Below are positions 1 through 8,450 of a DNA stretch of 48,202 bases, piece by piece. The notes beneath the pieces were generated by a model, which saw nothing but the letters and a program-made list of their open reading frames with translations, ran no database searches and was not told where the DNA came from. A program made the translations under genes and the position numbers. The DNA comes from Deltaproteobacteria bacterium (GTDB taxonomy: Bacteria; Myxococcota_A; Polyangia; JAAYKL01), in the NCBI GenBank assembly GCA_016935665.1, contig JAFGQN010000080.1, positions 1-48,202 of the forward strand, given 5' to 3'. The number at the start of each line of letters is the position of its first letter. The stretch's first letter is position 1.

Positions 1-72
1 ACCATCGGGGAGCTTGTCGACGGTCTGTCGCGCGCCTGGGTAGGCCGAAATCCAAAAACCGAATTTATTTGA
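1..72 (+). CDS. C-terminal end of an unidentified upstream gene (partial)
   Basis: Reading from base 1 gives 23 codons ending in TGA at 70-72, with the C-terminal sequence ...AWVGRNPKTEFI. The start lies outside the window. The stop codon overlaps the ribosome binding site of the next gene, which is what an upstream operon member would look like. The fragment is too short to identify and could be a chance open frame. Confidence 0.4.
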   Translation, partial: TIGELVDGLSRAWVGRNPKTEFI

Positions 73-82
73 GGAGTTTGTG

Positions 83-1588
83 ATGAACGCATTACTTGAC
101 TATTTGAAGAAAACGGACACCCCCGATGCGGCCATGGTGGCCTACCTGGCATCTCTTTGCAAAGTGGCTGAGGTTGCACCGGAAATCGCTGCCAGCGTCG
201 TGCAGGAACTGGCGGATCAGCGCAGCTATCTCAAGCTGATCGCCAGCGAAAACTATTCGTCTCTGTCCACCCAGCTGGCTATGGGAAACCTGCTGACCGA
301 CAAGTACGCCGAAGGGTTCCCGTTCCACCGGTTTTATGCCGGCTGTGACAATGTTGACAACATCGAAGATGTGGCCGCCAAAAAAGCCTGCGAGGTTTTT
401 GGGGCCGAACATGCCTACGTACAGCCCCACAGTGGCGCCGATGCCAACATGATTGCCTACTGGGCTATTTTGAGCACTCGGGTGGAAGTGCCCGCCCTTG
501 AGGAACTGGGAGAAACCAATCCCGCCAACCTCTCCAGGGACGACTGGAACACCATCCGCGAAAAACTGGGCAATCAGCGACTGATGGGACTGGATTATTA
601 TTCGGGCGGCCATCTGACCCACGGATATCGCCACAATGTATCGGCTCAGATGTTCGACGCGTATTCCTACTCCGTAAGTAAGGAAACCGGACTTCTGGAC
701 TACGATGAACTGGAAAAAATGGCCGAGGAAGTCAAACCGCTGATTCTGCTGACCGGGTACAGTGCATACCCCCGTAAAATCGATTTTAAACGCATGCGTC
801 AAATCGCAGACAAAGTTGGCGCGGTACTTATGGTCGACATGGCGCATTTCGCCGGGCTGGTGGCAGGCGGCGTGTTTGAGGGCGATTACAATCCAATTGC
901 CCACGCCCAGGTCGTCACCACCACCACTCACAAAACCCTCAGAGGGCCCCGCGGCGGGATGGTGCTGTGCACCGAGGAATTCGCTGAAGCCGTTGACAAA
1001 GGCTGTCCCATGGTGATTGGCGGACCGCTTCCCCACATGATGGCGGCCAAAGCGGTGGCCTTTACCGAAGCGGGTAAGGATGAGTTTAAAACCTACGCTG
1101 CCAATATCGTTAAAAACTGCCAGGCGCTGGCGGCGGCCAGCATCGAAGAGGGACTGACCGTGGCCACAGGCGGCACCGACAACCATCTGTTTTTAGTGGA
1201 TGTCCGCAATCTGGGACTGAACGGCCGCCAGGCAGAAAGCGTATTGAGAGAATGTGGATTCACCCTCAATCGGAACTCGCTGCCCTTCGACCCCAATGGT
1301 CCCTGGTACACCAGCGGACTCAGACTGGGAACAGCTGCGTTGACCACCCTTGGCATGGGCGTCGATGAAATGAAGGAAATTGCCGCTATCATGGCAAAGG
1401 TACTCAAAAACACAACCCCGGCCACAGTTAAAAAAGGCGCCAAAGCGGGCACACCCAGCAAATCCAAACATCAGATTGACGCCGCCATCGTTAATGAGGC
1501 GAAAACCCGCATCAAAGCGCTCCTTGGCCGCTTCCCGCTGTACAGGGAACTCGACCTCGCCTACCTGCAGGACGCCTTTTGCAAATAG
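83..1588 (+). CDS. glyA: Serine hydroxymethyltransferase, long form
   Basis: This PLP enzyme interconverts serine and glycine with tetrahydrofolate and supplies cytosolic one-carbon units. The family pattern is clear: the early motif LIASENYSS, the aspartate motif MVDMAHFAGLV, and the PLP-lysine motif TTTTHKTLRGPRGG with Lys284. At 501 residues it is longer than the usual ~420. An extra segment at about residues 125-175, between the HSGADAN motif and the YSGGHLTHG motif, accounts for most of this, as in the long chlamydial-type enzymes. A GTG three bases upstream (80) is possible, but GAGGAG at 71-76 is better spaced for the ATG at 83. No strong terminator follows. Confidence 0.95.
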   Translation: MNALLDYLKKTDTPDAAMVAYLASLCKVAEVAPEIAASVVQELADQRSYLKLIASENYSSLSTQLAMGNLLTDKYAEGFPFHRFYAGCDNVDNIEDVAAKKACEVFGAEHAYVQPHSGADANMIAYWAILSTRVEVPALEELGETNPANLSRDDWNTIREKLGNQRLMGLDYYSGGHLTHGYRHNVSAQMFDAYSYSVSKETGLLDYDELEKMAEEVKPLILLTGYSAYPRKIDFKRMRQIADKVGAVLMVDMAHFAGLVAGGVFEGDYNPIAHAQVVTTTTHKTLRGPRGGMVLCTEEFAEAVDKGCPMVIGGPLPHMMAAKAVAFTEAGKDEFKTYAANIVKNCQALAAASIEEGLTVATGGTDNHLFLVDVRNLGLNGRQAESVLRECGFTLNRNSLPFDPNGPWYTSGLRLGTAALTTLGMGVDEMKEIAAIMAKVLKNTTPATVKKGAKAGTPSKSKHQIDAAIVNEAKTRIKALLGRFPLYRELDLAYLQDAFCK

Positions 1589-1770
1589 CCCTGACCGCTG
1601 ATGCCACCATATCTTGTGGTGCAACGTGTTGCCAACCATACAATATGCTGTGTTTCGCTTTCAAATTTTCTGAAAAACCGGGGTTTCTGGCCAGGGATCT
1701 TCCTGACTACGTCTCCTTTGGTCCCCGCTTTGGTCCCCCTTTTGTCCCTTTTTTCTGCAAGGTTACAAAG

Positions 1771-2775
1771 TTATCGGTCTTCAAATTGGCGCAAAATGCC
1801 CAGATTCAGATTTGGATAATGGGCGATGGTGACCAAATCTTCGGGTTTAAGCACGGCTTCGTAAAACCAGAAGTCGCCGTCTTCGAGGAAGAGGCCCCGT
1901 TGCCGTAAGAACTGTTTGCATTTTTGTTCGAGCACGGACGAACTGGCGTCTACCAGTGTGCCAGTTACCTGGAACACCAGTTTGTCTTTGGCGATGAATT
2001 GTTGATTGATGGTCATGGGCGCATTGCGCGATTCCTCCAGCACCCACTCCGGTGGTCTGGCGTCGCCGTGCACATCGAAAAGCACCGACACTTTGTAGCC
2101 CAGACACGGTTGGACCGAAAAAGGCGATTGGCGCATTTCGTCGCCCTGGCAGTGCCCCAATATGTCATTTTGAGGCGACGTTTTAATATCTCTGCGCCTC
2201 CTGAAATCCACGGGCAGATACCAGCGAATGGGGCGCACTTTTTTGAATTTGCCAAGCAGCTTCGCAAATCGACGGGTGGTCAACAAATAAGAGCCAATGA
2301 ATAGAAACAAAGCCGGGGATGCGACCCACAGCAATTCCCATGAATGCCACAAAATGTTCATGTTGGGCCAGTTGATAACAAGTGGAATACCGATGGCGAC
2401 CGCTGCGTAGACAGTGGCGTGGACGCCAAACGACAGCGCCTTTGCATTCGCTGGGACATTTTTTCGAGTGTTTTCCTCATTGGATCGCAGGGTTTCCGAT
2501 ACGGTGACATCGTTTAAATCGAGCCACTGGCTGGCGCCGCATCCCGCGCAGTTGTCTGCAGATGAAACGGACAGGTACCCGCACTGCCCACAGGTATGAA
2601 AACAGTTTTGAATGCGGTGTTCGCCATGGTGGTTTGGGTGTTCCTGCTCCCCCCGCACCATGTTCATCTTGCGGTGGGCCTGCACATAGGCGCGCCGGTC
2701 CCGTCTAAATCGCGACATGTCCCGAAACATTTTTTGCATTGCTGCATGGGTCACACAGGTTGCACCGCCCGCCAT
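1771..2775 (-). CDS. Zinc-ribbon membrane protein with a GIDE-like domain
   Basis: This is a 334-residue protein of unassigned function. A basic N-terminus is followed by a zinc-ribbon with Cys62, Cys65, Cys76 and Cys79. Two hydrophobic segments lie at about 116-135 and 146-166, then a soluble C-terminal domain. The C-terminal part (PCLGYKVSVLFD, a following Trp, then a LVDASSSV stretch and a LEDGD turn) resembles the GIDE domain of MULAN/MAPL-type membrane proteins; this is a by-eye resemblance, not a proven assignment. AAGGAG stands 5 bases before the ATG at 2775. It diverges from the chaperone-like operon starting at 2884, sharing a 108-base intergenic region, so a functional link is plausible but unproven. 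Confidence 0.7.
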   Translation of the reverse strand: MAGGATCVTHAAMQKMFRDMSRFRRDRRAYVQAHRKMNMVRGEQEHPNHHGEHRIQNCFHTCGQCGYLSVSSADNCAGCGASQWLDLNDVTVSETLRSNEENTRKNVPANAKALSFGVHATVYAAVAIGIPLVINWPNMNILWHSWELLWVASPALFLFIGSYLLTTRRFAKLLGKFKKVRPIRWYLPVDFRRRRDIKTSPQNDILGHCQGDEMRQSPFSVQPCLGYKVSVLFDVHGDARPPEWVLEESRNAPMTINQQFIAKDKLVFQVTGTLVDASSSVLEQKCKQFLRQRGLFLEDGDFWFYEAVLKPEDLVTIAHYPNLNLGILRQFEDR

Positions 2776-2804
2776 GGCATCTCCTTTCGACTTGTTTGAA
2801 AATG

Positions 2805-2833
2805 TTGAGCTTCAACGGCACAAATGGTATCAT
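2805..2833 (+). promoter_or_regulatory. Probable sigma70-type promoter for the HSP90-like operon
   Basis: TTGAGC at 2805-2810 (4 of 6 bases of TTGACA) and TATCAT at 2828-2833 (5 of 6 of TATAAT) are separated by exactly 17 bases. Transcription would start near 2840 and give a leader of roughly 45 bases before the ATG at 2884. A short dyad, GTTGA-N3-TCAAC at 2804-2816, overlaps the -35 box and could be an operator. The promoter of the divergent gene was not identified. Confidence 0.5.
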
Positions 2834-2883
2834 GAACCGAAATTTTATTCCATCGCAGATTGGTTATCTTTAAAGGAGTTCCC

Positions 2884-3945
2884 ATGGCAGCAACTGAAGT
2901 GAATGTGTCCCAAAAAACATACAAAGGCGCCGGTATTTCCATCCGCTCGCTGGAAGAATCGCTGGGCGAGGAACGGCAGCGTCAGAATGTGGATTTGGAC
3001 AAACTGAAGTCCCTGAAGAGTCAAAACGAGGAACTGTCCAAAGCGCTGGAACAGGAGATTAAGAAGCTTCGAAAGTTTTCGGATTTTGTGTCAAAAGGCG
3101 ACTTCTCATCCTTTGGCGCCAAATTTAAGGAGTTGATGTCGTATCTGCCGGGAATTGGCAAAATGTTTGTGGGCAAGCGTTCCATTGAACAGCTGCTCAA
3201 ACAGCAGTACGAGATTTCATCCCGGCGCACTCACGAAGTAGCCAACTATGCCGATAGACTGGAAGCGGCGGAGCATGATTTGTACCTGGAAATCCGTCGG
3301 CTGAACGACAAAATTATTGAGCACGCCCAAAACGAGGAGGTGGCGGCGGACAATGTGCTGGCGTTAAAGACATCCCTGGAAAAGCTGGAACAGGAGCTGG
3401 CGTTGCCAGGGCAGGAAAAAAACGCGGCATACAGGGAAAAAGAGGCCAGTCTCGACAAGGTGAGAGAATTGCTCAGTGAGCATTCCACCAAACTGGAACT
3501 GTACGGTTCGGCGGAAGAGCGCCTGAATCGCCTTAAGGAAAATACCCGTCGCCTGCAGCAGACCATTTCCAATCTGCACTCAGATATTAAAAAATACGTG
3601 ATGGTGGCCACTGAAAAGCTCGATGAAGCGCAGGCCCATATTCAGGCGCTGGGCACGGCAGCGGATGCGTCGGTGGTGATGCTCGATATGAAGGCGTCGC
3701 TGGATTCCATGCAGTCGTCCATCAATGACACCACGAAGTTTGTGAGCGAGACGCAGATGTATTTGCGGGAAAACCTGGATTCTTTGATATCGGATTTGGA
3801 AATGTACGATACGGAAACCCAGACCATGGTGGACGCCAATCTGCAGCGCAGCAAGGCCATTGAAGACGCGCTTATCGACAAGGCGGTTTCCAAAGCCCTT
3901 GAAACCAAACAAAAGAACGCCAAATCCGCCCAGACGCATATTTGA
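2884..3945 (+). CDS. Coiled-coil protein, first gene of the HSP90-like operon
   Basis: The protein has 353 residues and no recognised family. It is nearly all heptad-rich helix, with charged coiled coil at about 20-65 and 105-230. These are interrupted by a more hydrophobic Gly/Phe/Pro segment at about 70-100 (SYLPGIGKMF). A second long helical region at about 240-345 is rich in Asp, Ser and Met. There is no signal peptide or clear membrane segment. The ATG at 2884 is chosen because AAAGGAG sits just before it; an upstream in-frame TTG at 2860 has no such site. Only 15 bases separate it from the next gene. A scaffold or adaptor role for the operon's ATPases is an inference from shape and position only. 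Confidence 0.8.
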   Translation: MAATEVNVSQKTYKGAGISIRSLEESLGEERQRQNVDLDKLKSLKSQNEELSKALEQEIKKLRKFSDFVSKGDFSSFGAKFKELMSYLPGIGKMFVGKRSIEQLLKQQYEISSRRTHEVANYADRLEAAEHDLYLEIRRLNDKIIEHAQNEEVAADNVLALKTSLEKLEQELALPGQEKNAAYREKEASLDKVRELLSEHSTKLELYGSAEERLNRLKENTRRLQQTISNLHSDIKKYVMVATEKLDEAQAHIQALGTAADASVVMLDMKASLDSMQSSINDTTKFVSETQMYLRENLDSLISDLEMYDTETQTMVDANLQRSKAIEDALIDKAVSKALETKQKNAKSAQTHI

Positions 3946-3960
3946 GGCAGTGCACACACC

Positions 3961-4986
3961 ATGAATCGCGCAACACCTGTGAGAGGGGGCGGCCAGACCC
4001 GTTTAAAAACGCCGACTACGCTGGCGCTTTGCGGCGATGAAGCGACCGAATATGTCAATGACCTGTCGTGCTGTATCTCGGAGATTCAACTCAACGACAT
4101 GTATCCACCGTTTCAGCGGGTGCTGCACTCACTGGATGTGATGGACCCCAAAATCAACGGTGGACTGTATCCCACGTTAAAGGTGCGATGCGACGCCGGA
4201 CTTCCGGGGTACAGCGAGTTTGTGCGCGTGCAGTCTGATTATGATTTGTGCGCCGACGAGCTCTCCATGCTGAAATGCCGTCACGATGCCAACGACGCCA
4301 CCGTGCACCCAAAGCTTTGGGCACGGCGGCAGTATCTGGAAACCCTGCAGCAGGCCGCCCCGTTTTGTGAGCAGACCCAGATTCTATTTCGGAAAATTGA
4401 CCGGGCCAATCAAACCGCACTGTTTAGAGTGGTGCTGGACAGATTCAATCCGCAAGGGTTGCTGGAGCGAACCACGGTGGAGTGTGTACAGCACCACCAG
4501 ATATGGACCCGCGAGAATCTGTCGCTGGATGGCAACGATGTGGCGCAGATTCGCGACGATCTTAAAGGCTTGATTTATCGACTCTCTCCATTGGACATAT
4601 CGTTGCTGTTCATTCGTCTCGCGGATACCGCGGGGTTGACGGTCACCCGGGTGATCAAAGGGTCCATTGGACCACTGATATCGCCGCGGGGGGGAGTGAT
4701 GGGGCGCCATGATGATTTGAAAATGGTGGTAGCGGATGGGGCTCTGCTCAGCGCGGGAATTCAGGTGGCCGGCATTGATATGGACGCAGATGTGAACAAC
4801 GATCCGTTCTGCGGGGAGGCAGCGTTATCGGGGGAAGCGAGGGCGCAGTTTTGCAAAGAGAGGAGTCTTCCCCCTGTGTATGTATTTTGCGATCGCAAGT
4901 TTGCGCTGTGTGATGGCGATGTGCCTGCGCTAAAAGCCTATCTGGCAAAGGCAACCACGAAAAATATTGTATACGAGGTGAAGTAA
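3961..4986 (+). CDS. Protein of unknown function in the HSP90-like operon
   Basis: A 341-residue, probably cytosolic protein that I cannot assign to a family. It has scattered cysteines (a Cys-Cys pair near residue 38), no signal peptide and no membrane helix. A Gly/Arg-rich turn (ISPRGGVMGRHDD) near 240-255 is the only conspicuous loop. The ATG at 3961 has only a weak GAGG upstream, so translation may be coupled to the preceding gene, which ends 15 bases earlier. It is followed after 4 bases by the AAA+ ATPase gene. That tight spacing argues for a dedicated partner of the ATPase, but nothing in the sequence shows the function. Confidence 0.75.
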   Translation: MNRATPVRGGGQTRLKTPTTLALCGDEATEYVNDLSCCISEIQLNDMYPPFQRVLHSLDVMDPKINGGLYPTLKVRCDAGLPGYSEFVRVQSDYDLCADELSMLKCRHDANDATVHPKLWARRQYLETLQQAAPFCEQTQILFRKIDRANQTALFRVVLDRFNPQGLLERTTVECVQHHQIWTRENLSLDGNDVAQIRDDLKGLIYRLSPLDISLLFIRLADTAGLTVTRVIKGSIGPLISPRGGVMGRHDDLKMVVADGALLSAGIQVAGIDMDADVNNDPFCGEAALSGEARAQFCKERSLPPVYVFCDRKFALCDGDVPALKAYLAKATTKNIVYEVK

Positions 4987-4990
4987 CCCC

Positions 4991-6628
4991 ATGACGACTT
5001 ATGAAACATCTCAAAACGGATACGCGCATCTGGTCACCTCAGGCATCGCGGCCAGTGGTCTACCGGCGCTTTTCACGCAGCTGGCGCCCGGGGATTTTGG
5101 ATTGACCGAAGATACGCTGTATCTGTTGCAACGGCTTAAGCAGGCCCTGATGGACGCCCATGTGGCCGCCGAAAAAATGAAGTACGCCATCTCGCCGTTA
5201 GGTAACGATGGGCAGGTGGTGGATTTGTCAAAGGAGCAAAAACAGTTTGCCGGACTGTTTGCGCTCAAAGTGTTTACATGGGCCATGTCGGATGCACTGT
5301 CGGAAAAAACGGCGCGTCCGAATGTGGAAGGGGCGTTTGAACTGGACGGTTTTTTGTCCCTGGCGGCCGAACTGGACGACAATTTTGCCGCGCGTATCTC
5401 CAGACTTTTATGTGCGTTTATTAAGAACGATGGAACAGAAGGGGGGGACGAGCAACAAACGACGCATTTGTTTGGCGCAGTGTTTGCGTTTGTACTGCTG
5501 CTTTTGGAGACGGTATCGTCAGTGCTGGAAAGTGGCCGATTCAAACGGTTTGCCGAGCAGGTGGCGTCCCACGAGATGCAAATTGGACTGTTGAGATGGA
5601 AAGGCGTGGTGCCTGTGAAAGTGGCGGCGCAAAAAGCGATGCTGCGGCCTGTGAGCCCCAAAGATATCATCGGCAATGAGACGTATCTCAATGCGGCCAT
5701 GCGTTTGGCAAGGGATGTGGCTGGATATGATTTTGAGCAGCAGAAAAACCCCAAAGACATCAATCCCATCATTTTTGCGTTGGGGCCGCCGGGATGTGGC
5801 AAGACTTTGGTCGCCCATGCGGTGGGCAATTACTTTACAGAATACTGTACTCAAAGGGATATTTCGTCACAGTTTGTGATTATCCGAAAAAACGACTGGG
5901 CGTCATCGTATCAGAACGCCTCAGCGCAAAACCTCATTTCCATTTTTCAAAAACTGCATCGCTTTAATGGCGTGGTGGGCATTTACTGGGCAGACATCGA
6001 TACCGCGCTGGCCAGCCGCGATCAGAAGTCGCTGCGTTCCGAGGAAAAAGCCAATCTGTCGTCGGCGTTCAATATTTTTGATGGGACGCTCATTCCTTTT
6101 GATGGCAAATGGTTCATGATGTGCGACGCCAACAATCTGGAAATGGATGAGGCGCTGCGCACCCGAATTGCCAGAAATCCGTTTAACGCAAATGGTCCAG
6201 AAACGCCGCAGCAGTATGTGCAGCTGTTTTTGGACATACAGTTGAAAAAGGTGGCCAAACACATTCGGTGTGATGACGCACTGTGGCAGGAGATTGGTCA
6301 GATGGCCTGTGACGCGAAAATATCGGGACGCGCCATGGAAGGGTTGGCCAAAAAGGTGATGAGTCGGGTTCAGGACTTTGAATATCCCGACGACTATTTT
6401 AACGCGTCGTTCGAGGAAAAGGGGCAAATCATTGAGTCGTGTTCAAAAACGGTGAGCGGCCAGGAAATTCGGCAAATGGTGGAGGATTATGTTCGCTTCG
6501 AAAAGGAAGAAGAAATGCGACTTTCCCAAAAGCGGTTTAACGACGCTGTGGCCGATGCGGTGTTTGCCATGAATGTGCAAAAGGAAGTGGTGGCAAAGGA
6601 ACTGAATGGATTGAACGATGACCTCTGA
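4991..6628 (+). CDS. AAA+ ATPase of the HSP90-like operon
   Basis: This 545-residue protein has an N-terminal helical region of about 230 residues without a recognised domain, followed by a single AAA+ module. The Walker A motif GPPGCGKT is at 265-272. The Walker B strand VVGIYWADID ends at Asp337, with Ala where the common D-E pair would have its first acidic residue. A sensor-1-like MMCDANN and an arginine-finger-like LRTRIA follow near residue 386. The C-terminus is a charged helix suggestive of coiled coil. By family knowledge it would form a ring that remodels protein substrates; the substrate is unknown. Its last 11 bases overlap the start of the first HSP90-like gene, implying coupled translation. 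Confidence 0.88.
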   Translation: MTTYETSQNGYAHLVTSGIAASGLPALFTQLAPGDFGLTEDTLYLLQRLKQALMDAHVAAEKMKYAISPLGNDGQVVDLSKEQKQFAGLFALKVFTWAMSDALSEKTARPNVEGAFELDGFLSLAAELDDNFAARISRLLCAFIKNDGTEGGDEQQTTHLFGAVFAFVLLLLETVSSVLESGRFKRFAEQVASHEMQIGLLRWKGVVPVKVAAQKAMLRPVSPKDIIGNETYLNAAMRLARDVAGYDFEQQKNPKDINPIIFALGPPGCGKTLVAHAVGNYFTEYCTQRDISSQFVIIRKNDWASSYQNASAQNLISIFQKLHRFNGVVGIYWADIDTALASRDQKSLRSEEKANLSSAFNIFDGTLIPFDGKWFMMCDANNLEMDEALRTRIARNPFNANGPETPQQYVQLFLDIQLKKVAKHIRCDDALWQEIGQMACDAKISGRAMEGLAKKVMSRVQDFEYPDDYFNASFEEKGQIIESCSKTVSGQEIRQMVEDYVRFEKEEEMRLSQKRFNDAVADAVFAMNVQKEVVAKELNGLNDDL

Positions 6629-8450
6629 TGCGCATCTTGAGAGGGAAATCGAACAAAACAGACAGAAGATGGGCGATGCCGCACTGGACACACTGGTTTT
6701 GCAGTTTGCCAATCCATTCGATTTTATAAGGGAGCTGGTGCAAAACAGTTTGGACGCCGGGACGTCGGCGGTGGATGTACGCATTGATATGGAACCGGTG
6801 AATCACCGAGATGCTCTGTGTCGAATCAGTGTGCGGGATTTTGGCGAGGGCATGGATGAACATATTATCGATACCAAACTCACCCGGCTTTTTTCATCGT
6901 CCAAAGAAAATGACCTCACGCGTATTGGCAAATTTGGAATTGGTTTCGTGTCGGTGTTTGCCATTGAACCGCAGGCGGTGATTGTGACCACGGCGCGCGG
7001 GGGACAAAGCTTTGAAGTATTTTTTGATGCGAAGCGACGTTTCGAGAAAACAGTCCTTGATGACCCCTTCGACGGCACTGAGGTAGTGGTCTTAAAAAAA
7101 ATTCAAATTGAGGAATTTGATACATATGCACTGGAGTTGCGAAATAGATTGGATAAATGGTGCAAACATGCTGAACGGGAAATTTACTTTACGAATGCGC
7201 AACAGGACAGCGCGACAAATACGCATCGGCAACGGAGAGCCCGACGCAGTGCACGTCAATCGGTGAATCAGCCCTTTGAGGTAGATGGTTTTTTACCCCT
7301 GCATGTAAAAACCGCCAATGCGGAAATATGCCTCGCGTTTTGTGAGGGAAAACCGTTTTTTGGGTTTTACAATCGCGGGCTCACTCTTTTGGAATCGCAG
7401 GACGAAGAGACGATTGGCGCATACAGGAGATACCTTGGAAACATTTCGTTTAAACTAAATTCGCCATTTCTGGAGCACACACTGACGCGCGATACCCTGT
7501 TGCAGGACAGCAATTTTCATAAGGCCATGTGCAAAGTGGTGGATGCAGCGCGCATTGATTTGGTTGGACACCTTGTGAGTCACATGGAAAAACTGGCGTG
7601 TCAACCGGAACTGACTGCACAGGAACAGCGGGAATATTTTAGATGTCTGGGACTGTTGTATGAATTGCCCAGAGCACTGGACCCCACATTTGGTTTTTCA
7701 GAATGGCTGCAGGACAAAACAAGCAGCCTTGTGGAGAAGACGGCGTTTTGGACCAGCGACTTACGCCTTTTGGAAAAATCAACGGACGCCAGTCGTGCCC
7801 GAATTTTCAGAGATTTGGAGGGGAAAGGGTGTACCCTTGCAGAGGTGGCGCAGCGGGTGGTGATCCATGAGCGACTACTGTATCTGTCGCCATCGCACAA
7901 TCCTCAGATGAATGAATTGGCCAAAGGGGGGCTGATGGTGCTGCTTAGTCCCACGTTCGATACCGGATATGATTTTTTTAAGTCTCATATCGAAATGCTG
8001 CACTTTGGAAAAACCGTGCGAATGTTGCAAAAAGGTGCGTACCCCTACGAAACCATTTCGTTGTCGTCCATGGCACCTCACGAGCAGAAACTGGTGGATG
8101 CGACCATGACGCTGCTGCGCGTATGCGAGGCGCCGATTGTGGAGATTGTTCCTGTCAATCTACTGGGAGATTCGCCATTGGAAATGCCCTTGTCGGGATG
8201 CGTCGGCGCGCATGACACTGTCGTTGTCACGCGAGAGATTGGGTATATGGAGAAAGAACGCGTTTTTTGGAACATACCGGGGTTTTGTTTTCAAAGTCTG
8301 GCGCAACTGTTTAAAACACAACCTCGGCTGGCGACCCTGATGGCGGCACGACAGACCATTTTGGAAACGGTGGACCACGATTGGCTGCGCGCGACATCCC
8401 TTGATAGATGCCTGCAGCATCTGGACGGTGTGGAGTTGTCCCATGAATGA
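6618..8450 (+). CDS. HSP90-like GHKL ATPase, copy 1
   Basis: The 610-residue protein has an intact GHKL nucleotide pocket. The N-box is RELVQNSLDAG with Glu39, Asn43 and Asp46; the G1 box is RDFGEGMD with Asp74; the lid and G2 motif is GKFGIGF at 104-110. Further on, SPFLEHTLTRDTL resembles the HSP90 middle-domain loop whose arginine reaches the gamma-phosphate (VSRE in HtpG). It lacks the usual HtpG C-terminal dimerisation sequence pattern and is clearly not orthologous HtpG. The start ATG at 6618 lies within the end of the AAA+ gene, and the stop overlaps the next gene. The second copy at 10305 is closely similar along its whole length. An ATP-driven chaperone-like role is inferred. Confidence 0.88.
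   Translation: MTSDAHLEREIEQNRQKMGDAALDTLVLQFANPFDFIRELVQNSLDAGTSAVDVRIDMEPVNHRDALCRISVRDFGEGMDEHIIDTKLTRLFSSSKENDLTRIGKFGIGFVSVFAIEPQAVIVTTARGGQSFEVFFDAKRRFEKTVLDDPFDGTEVVVLKKIQIEEFDTYALELRNRLDKWCKHAEREIYFTNAQQDSATNTHRQRRARRSARQSVNQPFEVDGFLPLHVKTANAEICLAFCEGKPFFGFYNRGLTLLESQDEETIGAYRRYLGNISFKLNSPFLEHTLTRDTLLQDSNFHKAMCKVVDAARIDLVGHLVSHMEKLACQPELTAQEQREYFRCLGLLYELPRALDPTFGFSEWLQDKTSSLVEKTAFWTSDLRLLEKSTDASRARIFRDLEGKGCTLAEVAQRVVIHERLLYLSPSHNPQMNELAKGGLMVLLSPTFDTGYDFFKSHIEMLHFGKTVRMLQKGAYPYETISLSSMAPHEQKLVDATMTLLRVCEAPIVEIVPVNLLGDSPLEMPLSGCVGAHDTVVVTREIGYMEKERVFWNIPGFCFQSLAQLFKTQPRLATLMAARQTILETVDHDWLRATSLDRCLQHLDGVELSHE

Noticed and set aside
92-1186. 364-codon open frame antisense to the serine hydroxymethyltransferase gene
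   Set aside because: It is a shadow of a certain gene. The translation has no recognisable domain and there is no independent start signal.
1589-1770. Imperfect TTTGGTCCCC repeats after the SHMT gene, considered as an integration site
   Set aside because: No tRNA gene, integrase or matching direct repeat is present nearby, so an attachment site cannot be supported.
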